Shown: piece after piece, positions 23,834-31,692 of the stretch
Position numbering within the stretch: the first letter of the stretch is position 1
Layout of the letters: each line of letters begins with the position of its first letter
DNA from: Pseudarthrobacter sp. C4D7
GTDB lineage: Bacteria; Actinomycetota; Actinomycetes; Actinomycetales; Micrococcaceae
Direction of reading: 5' to 3'
Length of the DNA stretch: 35,984 nt
NCBI RefSeq assembly: GCF_013359725.1
Contig: NZ_JABFMW010000038.1
Location: forward strand, 1 to 35,984
The notes under the pieces: model-generated
The model's database searches: none
What the model was told of the DNA's origin: nothing
What the model saw: only the letters and a program-made list of their open reading frames with translations
Translations under genes and position numbers: made by a program

Positions 23834-24919
23834 GTGACATCCCCCCTCTTCTCCGGCCCCGGGTCCACCCGCCGGACGCTTTTCTCCTCAGCCGGCAAGG
23901 CTGCCGCGGTGCTGGCCGCAGCAGCCCTTTCGCTGTCCGCGTGCAGCACGGGGCCCTCAACCCCAGTCGCAGAGGCAGGCAGCTCCAACAACGCGGCGTT
24001 CCCGGTCACCATCGAGCACGTCTACGGCAGCACCACCATCGAGAAGCAGCCCACCCGCGTTGCCACCGTGTCCTGGGTGAACGACGACGTCGCCATCGCC
24101 CTCGGGGTGGTCCCCGTGGGCGTCCCAAAGAACGAGTGGGGCGGCAATGACCAGGGATCCACCCCGTGGAAGGACGCCGCGCTCGAAAAGCTGGGCGCGG
24201 GCTTCGGCTCGGCCAAGGCTCCCGCCCAGTACTCGGAAGCGGACGGCATCAACTTCACCGAGATCGCCAAGCTCAGCCCGGACGTCATCCTCGCCGCCTA
24301 TTCGGGACTCACGGAGGAGGACTACAGGAAACTCAGCGAAATCGCCCCCGTGGTGGCCCACCCGGACGTGGCCTACGGAACCTCCTGGCAGGATGCCACC
24401 ACTATCATCGGCAAAGCGCTGGGCAAGGACGCCGAGGCCGCCAAGCTGGTTGCCGACACCGAAGCGACGGTGAAGGACAAGGTGGCCCAGTACCCGCAGA
24501 TCCAGGGCAAGAGCTTCATCTACGGCAACCTGGAACCCGCCAAGGGCGACGGCGTGAACGTCTACACCGCCAACGACAACCGCCCCCGCTTCCTCAGCGA
24601 AATTGGCATGACCCTGGCCCCGGTGGTGGCGGACAACTCCAAGGGGTCCAAGGAGTTCTACCTTCCGTGGTCCGCGGAAAAGGCCAATGAACTGCAGTCG
24701 GACATCTTTGTCACGTGGGTTCCCAATGCGTCCACCGCGGACGCGATCAAGGCGGATCCGCTGCTCGGCCAGATCCCGGCCATCAAAAATGGTGCCTTGG
24801 TGGCCGATTCGGACAACACCTTGACCCTGTCCATCTCGGCCTCCTCGCCGCTGAGCCTGCCGTGGTCCCTGGACGCGTTCCTCCCGCAGCTGGCCACGGC
24901 AGCGAATGCAGTGAAGTAG
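23834..24919 (+). CDS. Iron-siderophore ABC transporter substrate-binding lipoprotein
   Basis: The 361-residue protein has a lipoprotein signal with lipobox LSAC and Cys37; the upstream TRRTLF resembles a twin-arginine motif, so Tat export is possible. The mature part is a FecB/FepB-type binding protein with VTIEHVYGSTTIEKQPTRVATVSW, then NFTEIAKLSPDVILAAYSGLT and a C-terminal lobe (DIFVTWV, DPLLGQIPAIKNG). It would capture a ferric siderophore outside the membrane. The GTG start has AAGGAG 5-6 nt upstream. It is the first gene of the operon, under the iron box, followed 10 nt later by the permease. Confidence 0.9.
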   Translation: MTSPLFSGPGSTRRTLFSSAGKAAAVLAAAALSLSACSTGPSTPVAEAGSSNNAAFPVTIEHVYGSTTIEKQPTRVATVSWVNDDVAIALGVVPVGVPKNEWGGNDQGSTPWKDAALEKLGAGFGSAKAPAQYSEADGINFTEIAKLSPDVILAAYSGLTEEDYRKLSEIAPVVAHPDVAYGTSWQDATTIIGKALGKDAEAAKLVADTEATVKDKVAQYPQIQGKSFIYGNLEPAKGDGVNVYTANDNRPRFLSEIGMTLAPVVADNSKGSKEFYLPWSAEKANELQSDIFVTWVPNASTADAIKADPLLGQIPAIKNGALVADSDNTLTLSISASSPLSLPWSLDAFLPQLATAANAVK

Positions 24920-24929
24920 GCCCACCTCC

Positions 24930-26012
24930 ATGAGTACGACGACGGCGCTTCAGGCGGCGAACAACGGCACCCGGGTACCGGCAAAGGCAAGCCGTGGCCC
25001 CCTCCGTGGTGATGCCTCGGGAAGGAAGCGTTCCGCCTGGCTGCTGGCCGCCGTCGTCGTACTGCTCCTGGTGGCCGGCGCATCGCTGGCGGTGGGTGCC
25101 CGCGACGTTCCCCTCAACACGGTGTGGCGGGCCCTCACCGCGTTCGATCCCGCTGACGGCGACCACGCTGTGGTGCTCGCCCGCATCCCACGGACCGTCC
25201 TGGGCCTGCTGGCAGGCGGTGCGCTGGGGCTGGCCGGCGCAGCGATGCAGGGTGTTGCCCGCAATCCGCTGGCTGATCCGGGCATCATCGGAGTCAACGC
25301 CGGAGCTGCGCTGGCGGTGGTCGCCGGCATTTACGTCTTCGGCGCCGTTACCTTCTCCGGCTACATCTGGTTCGCGTTCGCCGGGGCCACTGCAGCCGCC
25401 GTGCTGGTGTACCTCATCGCCTCGCTGGGCAGGGACGGTGCAACGCCGGTGAAGCTCGCGCTGGCGGGAGCGGCGTTGAGTGCCGGACTGTCCTCGCTGA
25501 TGAACGTGATCCTGGTGTCCAGCCAGGACACCCTTGACCGGTTCCGCTTCTGGCAGGTGGGCGGCATTGCCGGCCGTGACTGGTCGGTGCTCCTGCCGGG
25601 CCTGCCGTTCCTGGCGGCCGGTGCGCTGATCGTGCTGCTGTCCGGACGGACCCTCAATGGCCTTGCCCTGGGGGACGACATGGCCCGCGGGCTGGGCCAG
25701 CGGGTGGGCCTGTCCCGCGCCGTGGTGGCCCTGGGGGTGGTCCTGCTGTGCGGCACGGCCACCGCGCTGGCGGGGCCCATCGGCTTCGTCGGCCTGGTTG
25801 TCCCGCACGCTGTCCGTTTCCTTACCGGCCCGGACTACCGCTGGATCCTGCCGTTTTCCCTGGTCGCCGCCCCGGCGCTGCTGCTGGGCGCGGACACCAT
25901 TGGCCGGGTGGTGTTGCTTCCCGGGGAAGTGCCTGCGGGCATCATGACCGCCCTGATCGGCGCCCCCGTGTTCGTGTGGCTCATCCGCCGCGGGAAGGGG
26001 GCAGGGCTGTGA
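24930..26012 (+). CDS. FecCD-family siderophore ABC permease, subunit 1
   Basis: This 360-residue integral membrane protein has the FecCD pattern: a first helix near 35-55, RIPRTVLGLLAGGALGLAGAAMQGVARNPLADPGIIGVNAGA (about 88-129), and about ten helices overall. The cytoplasmic coupling motif is visible as LGQRVGLSRA, and a late GFVGLVVPHAVRFLTG block is typical. It pairs with the second permease to form the membrane channel of the siderophore importer. It starts 10 nt after the binding-protein gene and its stop overlaps the next start by 3 nt, so the genes are translationally coupled. Confidence 0.9.
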   Translation: MSTTTALQAANNGTRVPAKASRGPLRGDASGRKRSAWLLAAVVVLLLVAGASLAVGARDVPLNTVWRALTAFDPADGDHAVVLARIPRTVLGLLAGGALGLAGAAMQGVARNPLADPGIIGVNAGAALAVVAGIYVFGAVTFSGYIWFAFAGATAAAVLVYLIASLGRDGATPVKLALAGAALSAGLSSLMNVILVSSQDTLDRFRFWQVGGIAGRDWSVLLPGLPFLAAGALIVLLSGRTLNGLALGDDMARGLGQRVGLSRAVVALGVVLLCGTATALAGPIGFVGLVVPHAVRFLTGPDYRWILPFSLVAAPALLLGADTIGRVVLLPGEVPAGIMTALIGAPVFVWLIRRGKGAGL

Positions 26013-27094
26013 CCGGCGTTGCGCTATCAGATACGGCTGCTAAAACCGGTCCTAAGGGACCACAAGTGGTAGGGCAACGGGGGCTGAACCGGACCGCGGT
26101 GCTGGCGGCCGCCGTCGTGATCCTGTTCTTCGCCTCTGTCCTGCTGGGCAGCTACACGGTGACTGTCCCGGATTTCTTCACCATCGTGGCCAACCACCTC
26201 ACCGGTGGCGCGAAGATCCCCGGCGCCAGTTTCATCGTGATGGAGAACAAACTTCCCCGCGCCGTCATCGGCACCATGATCGGGATCGCGTTTGGCGTGG
26301 CCGGAGCACTGTTCCAGACCATGCTGCGCAACCCGCTGGCCAGCCCCGACGTCATTGGCATCAGCTCCGGCGCCAGCGCGGCGGCGGTTGTTGCGATCGT
26401 CGTTTTTGGCGCATCCGGTGCCGCGGTGTCCGGGGCGGCGCTGGCCGGTGCCCTCGCCGTGGCGGCCCTGATCTATGCGATCTCCCGCGGCGCCGGCGGA
26501 ACCGGCAGGGGAAACGCCGCAGGAAACCGGCTGGTCCTGGCTGGCGTGGGGATTGCCGCCGCCCTCCAGGCCGTGGTCAGCTTCCTGATGACCCGGGCCG
26601 ACATCCGCACAGCCGCCGACGTCCTGGTCTGGCTGAACGGATCCCTGAACTCCGCCACCTGGGACCGCGCCGGCATCCTGTTCCCCGCGCTCGCGGTGCT
26701 GGTTCCCGCAGCGGCGCTCATCGCCGGGCCCCTGCGCATCCTGGAACTCGGAGATGATGCGGCCGCTGGCCTGGGCGTCCGGGTGAACAACGTTCGCCTG
26801 GCACTGGTAATCGTCGCGGTGTCGTTGGCAGCAGTGGCGACGGCGGCAGCCGGGCCGGTCTCGTTCGTCGCCTTCCTGGCCGGGCCCATCGCCCGCCGCT
26901 TCACTGGCAAAGCCAGCCTGCCGGCGTCGGCCATGGTGGGCGCCCTGATTGTCCTGGCGGCCGACTACTTCGCTGCCAACCTGGCGCCCCTGCTGCTGGA
27001 CGGCACCGTCCTGCCGGTGGGCGTGGTCACCGGCGCGCTCGGCGCCCCGTTCCTGCTGTGGCTCCTGGTCACAGCCAACCGAAAGGATGCCTGA
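26009..27094 (+). CDS. FecCD-family siderophore ABC permease, subunit 2
   Basis: The GTG at 26009 overlaps the TGA of the first permease (GTGA), and the frame upstream of it only shadows that gene, so this start is preferred. The 361-residue protein has ENKLPRAVIGTMIGIAFGVAGALFQTMLRNPLASPDVIGISSGAS and about ten helices. The coupling-helix region includes GDDAAAGLGVRVNNVR, and GPVSFVAFLAGPIARRFTG closes the core. It completes the heterodimeric membrane channel. The ATPase gene starts 1 nt after its stop. Confidence 0.9.
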   Translation: MTGVALSDTAAKTGPKGPQVVGQRGLNRTAVLAAAVVILFFASVLLGSYTVTVPDFFTIVANHLTGGAKIPGASFIVMENKLPRAVIGTMIGIAFGVAGALFQTMLRNPLASPDVIGISSGASAAAVVAIVVFGASGAAVSGAALAGALAVAALIYAISRGAGGTGRGNAAGNRLVLAGVGIAAALQAVVSFLMTRADIRTAADVLVWLNGSLNSATWDRAGILFPALAVLVPAAALIAGPLRILELGDDAAAGLGVRVNNVRLALVIVAVSLAAVATAAAGPVSFVAFLAGPIARRFTGKASLPASAMVGALIVLAADYFAANLAPLLLDGTVLPVGVVTGALGAPFLLWLLVTANRKDA

Positions 27095-27095
27095 C

Positions 27096-27911
27096 ATGGC
27101 AGTTCTCCAGGCCACGGACCTGACGCTCGCCTATGGCCAGCGCCGCGTGGTGGACGGGCTCAGCGTCCGGATCCCCGAAGGCAGGGTGACCATGATCGTG
27201 GGCGCCAACGCCTGCGGAAAATCGACCCTGTTGCGGGGGCTGTCCCGGCTCCTGAAGCCCGCCGGCGGCGCTGTCACCCTGGACGGCAAGGACATCCATT
27301 CCCGTCCCGCACGGGAACTGGCCCGCACCCTGGGCCTGCTTCCCCAGCACCCCAGCTCCCCGGACGGCATCACCGTCCGCGACCTCGCCGGGCGGGGACG
27401 GCATCCCCACCAGGGCTTCTTCCGCACCTGGAGTGCGGATGACGACGCCGCCGTCCAGCGCGCGCTGGAAGCCACCGGAACGCTGGAGCTCGCCGGGCGG
27501 GACGTCGATGAACTGTCCGGCGGCCAGCGCCAGAGGGTATGGATTGCCATGGCACTGGCGCAGGAAACCGACGTCCTGCTGCTGGACGAACCCACCACGT
27601 ACCTGGACCTGGCGCACCAGGTGGAGGTCCTGGACCTGGTGACGGACCTGAACCGCACGCGCGGCACCACGGTCGCCATCGTCCTGCATGACCTGAACCT
27701 CGCCGCCCGCTATGCGGACCACGTCATCGCCATGAAGGAAGCCGCCGTGGCGGCCGAAGGACCACCGGCGGAGGTGGTGACGGAGGACCTGGTCAGGGAC
27801 GTCTTTGGCTTGGAGAGCCGCGTCATCCCGGACCCCGTATCCGGCACCCCGCTGATCATTCCCATCGGCCGCCACCACGCCGCCACCAACGAACTGGAGA
27901 CCGTTTCATGA
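27096..27911 (+). CDS. Siderophore ABC transporter ATP-binding protein
   Basis: This 271-residue FepC-type ATPase energises siderophore import. Walker A GANACGKST begins at residue 36, the signature LSGGQRQR is near 141, and Walker B LLLDEPTTYLDLAHQ near 161 is followed by the switch His in IVLHDLN. The D-loop and the Asp-His region read as in iron-siderophore transporters. The ATG at 27096 is used because it lies 1 nt after the permease stop; upstream in-frame codons overlap that gene. The stop overlaps the next start (ATGA). Confidence 0.92.
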   Translation: MAVLQATDLTLAYGQRRVVDGLSVRIPEGRVTMIVGANACGKSTLLRGLSRLLKPAGGAVTLDGKDIHSRPARELARTLGLLPQHPSSPDGITVRDLAGRGRHPHQGFFRTWSADDDAAVQRALEATGTLELAGRDVDELSGGQRQRVWIAMALAQETDVLLLDEPTTYLDLAHQVEVLDLVTDLNRTRGTTVAIVLHDLNLAARYADHVIAMKEAAVAAEGPPAEVVTEDLVRDVFGLESRVIPDPVSGTPLIIPIGRHHAATNELETVS

Positions 27912-28954
27912 GGACCCGCGACGCCGCCCAGCCGGCCACCCAACCGATGAGCCTGTCGTTCCCGGTGACGGTTTCCGCTGTCCAGCAGCTCAGCCCTACC
28001 TTCCGCAGGATCACCTTCGGCGGCTATGCGCTGCGTGACTTCGGCGTCCATGGCCACACGCTGGACCTGCGGGTGAAGCTCGTGATTCCGTCGCAGGCTC
28101 CGGACGGGTCGCCCCTGCCGCTGCCCGTCTTCGACACGGGGCAGGGGGACTGGTACCGGAACTGGCTGGCCATGGACCCCCACGTCCGCGGCTCGATGCG
28201 CACCTATACGGTCCGGGAGGCCAGGCTGGATGCGGTGTACCCCGAGATCGACGTTGACTTCGTGATGCACGCCGACGAACGTGGGCACGCCGGGCCGGCC
28301 GCGGACTGGGCAGCCAGGGCCAAGCCCGGCGACCCGCTCACCATCATCGGCCCGAACAGCCGCGCCGCGCACTGCATCACGGCTGAAACCTACTCCGGCA
28401 TCGAGTGGCGCCCCGGCATGGCACAGCGTGTCCTCCTCGCCGGTGACGAAACCGCGGTCCCTGCCATCTCGGCCATCCTCGAAACCCTTCCGCCGTACAT
28501 GAGCGGCCACGCTTTCCTGGAAGTTCCGGAGGCGGGTGACTTCCTGGAACTCAGCTCCCCGGCGGACATCGAGATCACCTGGCTGGCCCGCGGCGCCGCC
28601 ATCGGGCGGTCCCGGCCGCACGGGCAGCTGCTGCAGGAAGCCGTGCGCAAAGCCGTCCCCCTGCCCGGCTGGGTGGGCATCACAGCGGACGACGGCGGCG
28701 CCGGACCGGAGCCCGATGACGTCAACGTGGACGTGGACATCCTGTGGGAGACGCCCGGGCGCCTTGAATCCTCCGTCATCAGCGGCTCCAGGAACCCGCA
28801 CCTGCCTGCCGGAGCCCTGCCCTTCTACGCCTGGATCGCGGGCGAAGCGGGCGTCATCAAGGAACTGCGGCGCTACCTGGTCCGCGACGTGGGGATCGAC
28901 CGGAAACAGGTGGCGTTCATGGGGTACTGGCGGCAGGGCAAAGCCGAAGGCTAG
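27908..28954 (+). CDS. Siderophore-interacting protein (FAD-dependent ferric-siderophore reductase)
   Basis: The 348-residue protein belongs to the SIP/ViuB group. Its N-terminal FAD-binding barrel has RRITFGGYALRDFG and the flavin motif RTYTVR (about 98-103), followed by DFVMHADERGHAGPAADWA and GDPLTIIGPNSR, which are typical of the family. A C-terminal NAD(P)H-binding half has VLLAGDETAVPAISAILETL and ends YLVRDVGIDRKQVAFMGYWRQG. It should reduce imported ferric siderophore in the cytoplasm to release iron. It overlaps the ATPase gene by 4 nt, being the last gene of the iron operon. Confidence 0.92.
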   Translation: MRTRDAAQPATQPMSLSFPVTVSAVQQLSPTFRRITFGGYALRDFGVHGHTLDLRVKLVIPSQAPDGSPLPLPVFDTGQGDWYRNWLAMDPHVRGSMRTYTVREARLDAVYPEIDVDFVMHADERGHAGPAADWAARAKPGDPLTIIGPNSRAAHCITAETYSGIEWRPGMAQRVLLAGDETAVPAISAILETLPPYMSGHAFLEVPEAGDFLELSSPADIEITWLARGAAIGRSRPHGQLLQEAVRKAVPLPGWVGITADDGGAGPEPDDVNVDVDILWETPGRLESSVISGSRNPHLPAGALPFYAWIAGEAGVIKELRRYLVRDVGIDRKQVAFMGYWRQGKAEG

Positions 28955-29160
28955 GCCTTTTGGGTTGCTGGCTACACCGCAACCGCCGGCTTGCCGTCGC
29001 TTAGACACCTCCTTCCGCTCCATTACGGCCGCGGGCGGCCTTCACTGCGCTCCAGTCGGTGATGCGCTCCTACGCAAGCCGCCGGCTCCGGCTTGCTGCG
29101 TACGTCACCTTCGCTTCACCTTTGGTTTCCCTGCGCTCTTTTTCTTCGTTCTATGGTGGC
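28955..29160. repeat. Palindrome-rich intergenic segment
   Basis: The segment holds GGTTGC/GCAACC (28963-28968 and 28979-28984), GGCCGCGGGCGGCC (29027-29040), and GCAAGCCG/CGGCTTGC (8-bp stem, loop of 7, 29074-29096). It also has the word TCGCTTAGAC (28997-29006), whose complement occurs in the jetB tail (18519-18528). The first hairpin could end the iron operon. The density of palindromes suggests a dispersed repeat or a structured leader for the SGNH gene. Confidence 0.4.
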
Positions 29161-30027
29161 GTGGTGCCCTCTGATCCCTTGCTTCCTGACTCCGGGCGGC
29201 GGGTTTTTGTGGCCCTTGGCGACTCTTTTACCGAGGGCGTGGGGGACCGGGATGAGCGGCTGCCCAACGGGGTGCGGGGCTGGGCCGACAGGGTGGCCGA
29301 GAAACTGGCCAAAGCGCAGCCCGGGTGGAAGTACGCCAACCTGGCCATCAGGAGCAAGCGGCTGCGGCACATCGTTGACGAGCAGCTGGAACCGGCGCTG
29401 AAGATGCGCCCTACCCTCGTTACCCTCTACGCCGGCGGCAACGACATCCTGGACCTGAAGACCGACATGGCCGCTCTCATGGCGGACTACGAGCAGCTGG
29501 TGGCGGCGCTGGCAGGCACCGGGGCCACGGTGGTCCTCTTCACCGGCTTCGACGTCAAGGTCTCCGCGCTGCTTGAGCCCCTGAAGAAGCGCAACACCTA
29601 CTACAACCAGCGGGTCCGGGACATCGCGGATAGATACGGGGCCGTGCTGGTGGACTACTGGTGCCTGGACGCCTTCCATGATCGCCGGATGTGGGACTTG
29701 GACCGGCTCCACATGTCCAAGGCCGGGCACAAATACCTTGCCGGGCAGGTGCTGGACCACCTTGGCGTTCCGCACAAGATCAAGCCCAGGGACTGGGAAC
29801 CACCCGCTCCGCCCAGCCTGCGCGAGTGGGAGCGGCGCCAGCGGCGCTGGGTCCACGACTGGGTCCTGCCCCTCTTTGGCCGCAAGCTCCGTGGCGTCAC
29901 GCTGGGGGATACCCTCACCCCGCGCTGGCCCCGGCCGGTCAAGGTCCCGCGAAAAGGCGGGTTAAGGAAACTCGCCGCGGAGACGTCCGACGGCGGCGGC
30001 GAACCCTCCGGAGGCAGCGCGCCTTAG
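29161..30027 (+). CDS. SGNH/GDSL hydrolase (first of two paralogs)
   Basis: The GDSL block VALGDSFTEG carries the nucleophilic Ser; AGGNDI gives block III, and DRLHMSKAGHKYL supplies the Asp-x-x-His of the catalytic end. The product (288 residues) should be a cytoplasmic esterase or lipase-like enzyme; no signal peptide is seen. The GTG at 29161 is preferred because upstream in-frame codons pass through palindromic intergenic sequence; a second GTG follows at 29164. A basic Pro/Arg-rich C-terminal tail extends past the domain. Its stop overlaps that of the convergent YciI-like gene. It is clearly related to the protein at 30931-31692. Confidence 0.82.
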   Translation: MVPSDPLLPDSGRRVFVALGDSFTEGVGDRDERLPNGVRGWADRVAEKLAKAQPGWKYANLAIRSKRLRHIVDEQLEPALKMRPTLVTLYAGGNDILDLKTDMAALMADYEQLVAALAGTGATVVLFTGFDVKVSALLEPLKKRNTYYNQRVRDIADRYGAVLVDYWCLDAFHDRRMWDLDRLHMSKAGHKYLAGQVLDHLGVPHKIKPRDWEPPAPPSLREWERRQRRWVHDWVLPLFGRKLRGVTLGDTLTPRWPRPVKVPRKGGLRKLAAETSDGGGEPSGGSAP

Positions 30028-30329
30028 GACGCGGGCCGGGGAGGGATATCCAGGAGGATTTCGTACCCCGGGGCCACCCGGCCGGCGTGGAACTCCATAA
30101 CCTCGAAGTCGGCAACGCCGTTCGTGTAGAACGGGTCCTGGGCCAGGCTCGCGTCCAGGGTTTCCCGTTCAGCCTGGGACAGCAATAACCCGCCGGTCCG
30201 CGGAATTTTGCGTCCCGCGGCGATGAACACGCCGTCGTCGAACGCTTTCTGCAACCAGGCGATGTGGGCGTCGTTATGGAAGTCGACGATCTCCTGGGGC
30301 ACGCGGTAGGTGAGGGAGACAACATACAT
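30024..30329 (-). CDS. YciI-like protein
   Basis: The 101-residue protein begins MYVVSLTYRVPQEIVDFHNDAHIAWLQKAFDDGVFIAAGRK, the YCII ferredoxin-like fold, with the family's conserved His in the first helix and an acidic end to that helix. C-terminal strands include DPFYTNGVADFEVMEF. YCII proteins are small dimeric proteins, sometimes catalytic in haloaromatic degradation, but mostly without known role. The ATG at 30329 is 59 nt from the divergent MarR gene, which could control it. The stop overlaps the SGNH gene stop. Confidence 0.8.
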   Translation of the reverse strand: MYVVSLTYRVPQEIVDFHNDAHIAWLQKAFDDGVFIAAGRKIPRTGGLLLSQAERETLDASLAQDPFYTNGVADFEVMEFHAGRVAPGYEILLDIPPRPAS

Positions 30330-30360
30330 GGTGCAAGCCTACCGGCGCTTTCCAAGCTAC

Positions 30361-30372
30361 TTGAAGGATCAA
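30361..30372. promoter_or_regulatory. Possible MarR operator
   Basis: TTGAAGGATCAA has TTGA/TCAA arms around four bases and lies in the 59-nt region between the divergent YciI-like and MarR genes, just upstream of the MarR -10. MarR proteins often bind TTGA-N-TCAA-type palindromes. Confidence 0.35.
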
Positions 30373-30375
30373 TCG

Positions 30376-30381
30376 TAGAAT
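30376..30381 (+). promoter_or_regulatory. -10 element of the MarR gene
   Basis: TAGAAT (5/6 to TATAAT) ends 7 nt before the ATG at 30389, so transcription would begin at or next to the start codon and the message would be leaderless. No good -35 was seen. Confidence 0.45.
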
Positions 30382-30388
30382 AGGCTCC

Positions 30389-30874
30389 ATGACCGAACCC
30401 CGCTGGCTCAACGCTGACGAACGCCGCGCCTGGCTGGCACTGGTAAGCGTCAATACGCTGCTCCCCGCCGCCCTGGACACCAGGCTGCATGCTGCGGGGA
30501 AGCTGTCCCTCTTCGACTACACGGTTCTGGCCATGCTCTCCGAAGCCGAGGACCGCTTCCTGCCCATGAGTGAACTCGCTGCCCGCAGCAGCGCCTCCCT
30601 CTCCCGCCTCTCGCACGTGGTGACCAAGCTGCAGAAGCGCGGCTGGGTGGAACGCCGTCCGCATCCCCATGATGCCCGTGTGACCACCGCCCACCTCACC
30701 GAGGAAGGGATGGCCACCATTGAGGGATTGGCCCCCGCCCACGTTGAAGACGTCCGCGACCTGTTCCTCGACGCCCTGACCGAACAAGACGTGCTGGACC
30801 TTGCCCGGATTGGCGAGAAAGTGGTGGGACGCCTGGACTCCGACCATTGGATCCTTCGGGAGAAGCCGGCCTGA
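30389..30874 (+). CDS. MarR-family transcriptional regulator
   Basis: The 161-residue protein has a MarR winged helix (about 50-115): LPMSELAARSSASLSRLSHVVTKLQKRGWVERRPHPHDARVTTAHLTEEGMATIE, in which the last DAR segment is the wing. Flanking helices at both ends form the dimer interface. It probably represses itself and the divergent YciI-like gene or the SGNH gene that starts 56 nt downstream. The ligand is unknown. The start codon has no clear Shine-Dalgarno. Confidence 0.86.
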   Translation: MTEPRWLNADERRAWLALVSVNTLLPAALDTRLHAAGKLSLFDYTVLAMLSEAEDRFLPMSELAARSSASLSRLSHVVTKLQKRGWVERRPHPHDARVTTAHLTEEGMATIEGLAPAHVEDVRDLFLDALTEQDVLDLARIGEKVVGRLDSDHWILREKPA

Positions 30875-30930
30875 CCCCGGGCCATCCCGCAGGATTGGTT
30901 GCTCCCGGCAACGGATGGCAAACTAACCGG

Positions 30931-31692
30931 ATGGATTTCACTTCGCGGTTCGTGGCACTCGGCGACTCTTTCACTGAAGGGGTGGGTGATGACGACCCCG
31001 CGCGTCCCAACGGTGTCCGCGGGTGGGCGGACCGCGTGGCTGAACAGCTCTGCGCCGCCGACCCGGGCTTCGGTTACGCCAACCTTGCCATCCGCGGGCG
31101 CAAGCTCCGCCAGATCCTGGCCGAACAGGTTGATGCCGCCGTCGAACTCAAGCCCACCCTGGTGAGCGTCTATGCCGGCGCCAATGACATCCTCCGCCCG
31201 CGCGTGGATATCGATGACCTGCTGGTGGAGTACAACGACGCCGTGGGGAAGCTCGCTGCCACCGGTGCCACCGTTGTGATGTTTACCGGATTCGACGCCC
31301 GGGGGTCGAAGGTCTTCGGCACCATGCGCGGCCGCACCGCCATCTACAACGAACTGGTCCGCGGAATCGCCGGGGACCACGGCGCCCTGCTGGTGGATTA
31401 CTGGCGTTTCAGCGAGTACTACGACTGGGCCATGTGGGCCCACGACCGGATGCACATGTCAGCCGCGGGCCACGCGAACATGGCAAAGCGGGTGCTTGAG
31501 GTCCTTAAACACGACCACTCCATTGACGTGCCGCCCATGACGCCGGTGCCGGAGCTTAGCGGTGCCGACGCCCTCCGGGCCAACGCCCAGTGGTTCCGCG
31601 AATACGCAGCGCCGTGGGTGGTCCGCCGGGTCACCGGCAAGTCCTCGGGGGACAACCTAACCGCCAAGTACCCGCAGCTCACCCGGATCTAG
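30931..31692 (+). CDS. SGNH/GDSL hydrolase (second paralog)
   Basis: The ATG at 30931 opens MDFTSRFVALGDSFTEGVGD, with the GDSF nucleophile block close to the N-terminus; AGANDIL is block III and DRMHMSAAGHANM gives the catalytic Asp and His. The product has 253 residues. Sequence blocks PNGVRGWADRVAE, YANLAIR and KPTLVS are shared with the protein at 29161-30027, indicating a local duplication with the YciI-like and MarR genes in between. No signal peptide is visible, so a cytoplasmic esterase is likely. Its TAG shares the tetranucleotide CTAG with the stop of the convergent ApbE gene. Confidence 0.85.
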   Translation: MDFTSRFVALGDSFTEGVGDDDPARPNGVRGWADRVAEQLCAADPGFGYANLAIRGRKLRQILAEQVDAAVELKPTLVSVYAGANDILRPRVDIDDLLVEYNDAVGKLAATGATVVMFTGFDARGSKVFGTMRGRTAIYNELVRGIAGDHGALLVDYWRFSEYYDWAMWAHDRMHMSAAGHANMAKRVLEVLKHDHSIDVPPMTPVPELSGADALRANAQWFREYAAPWVVRRVTGKSSGDNLTAKYPQLTRI

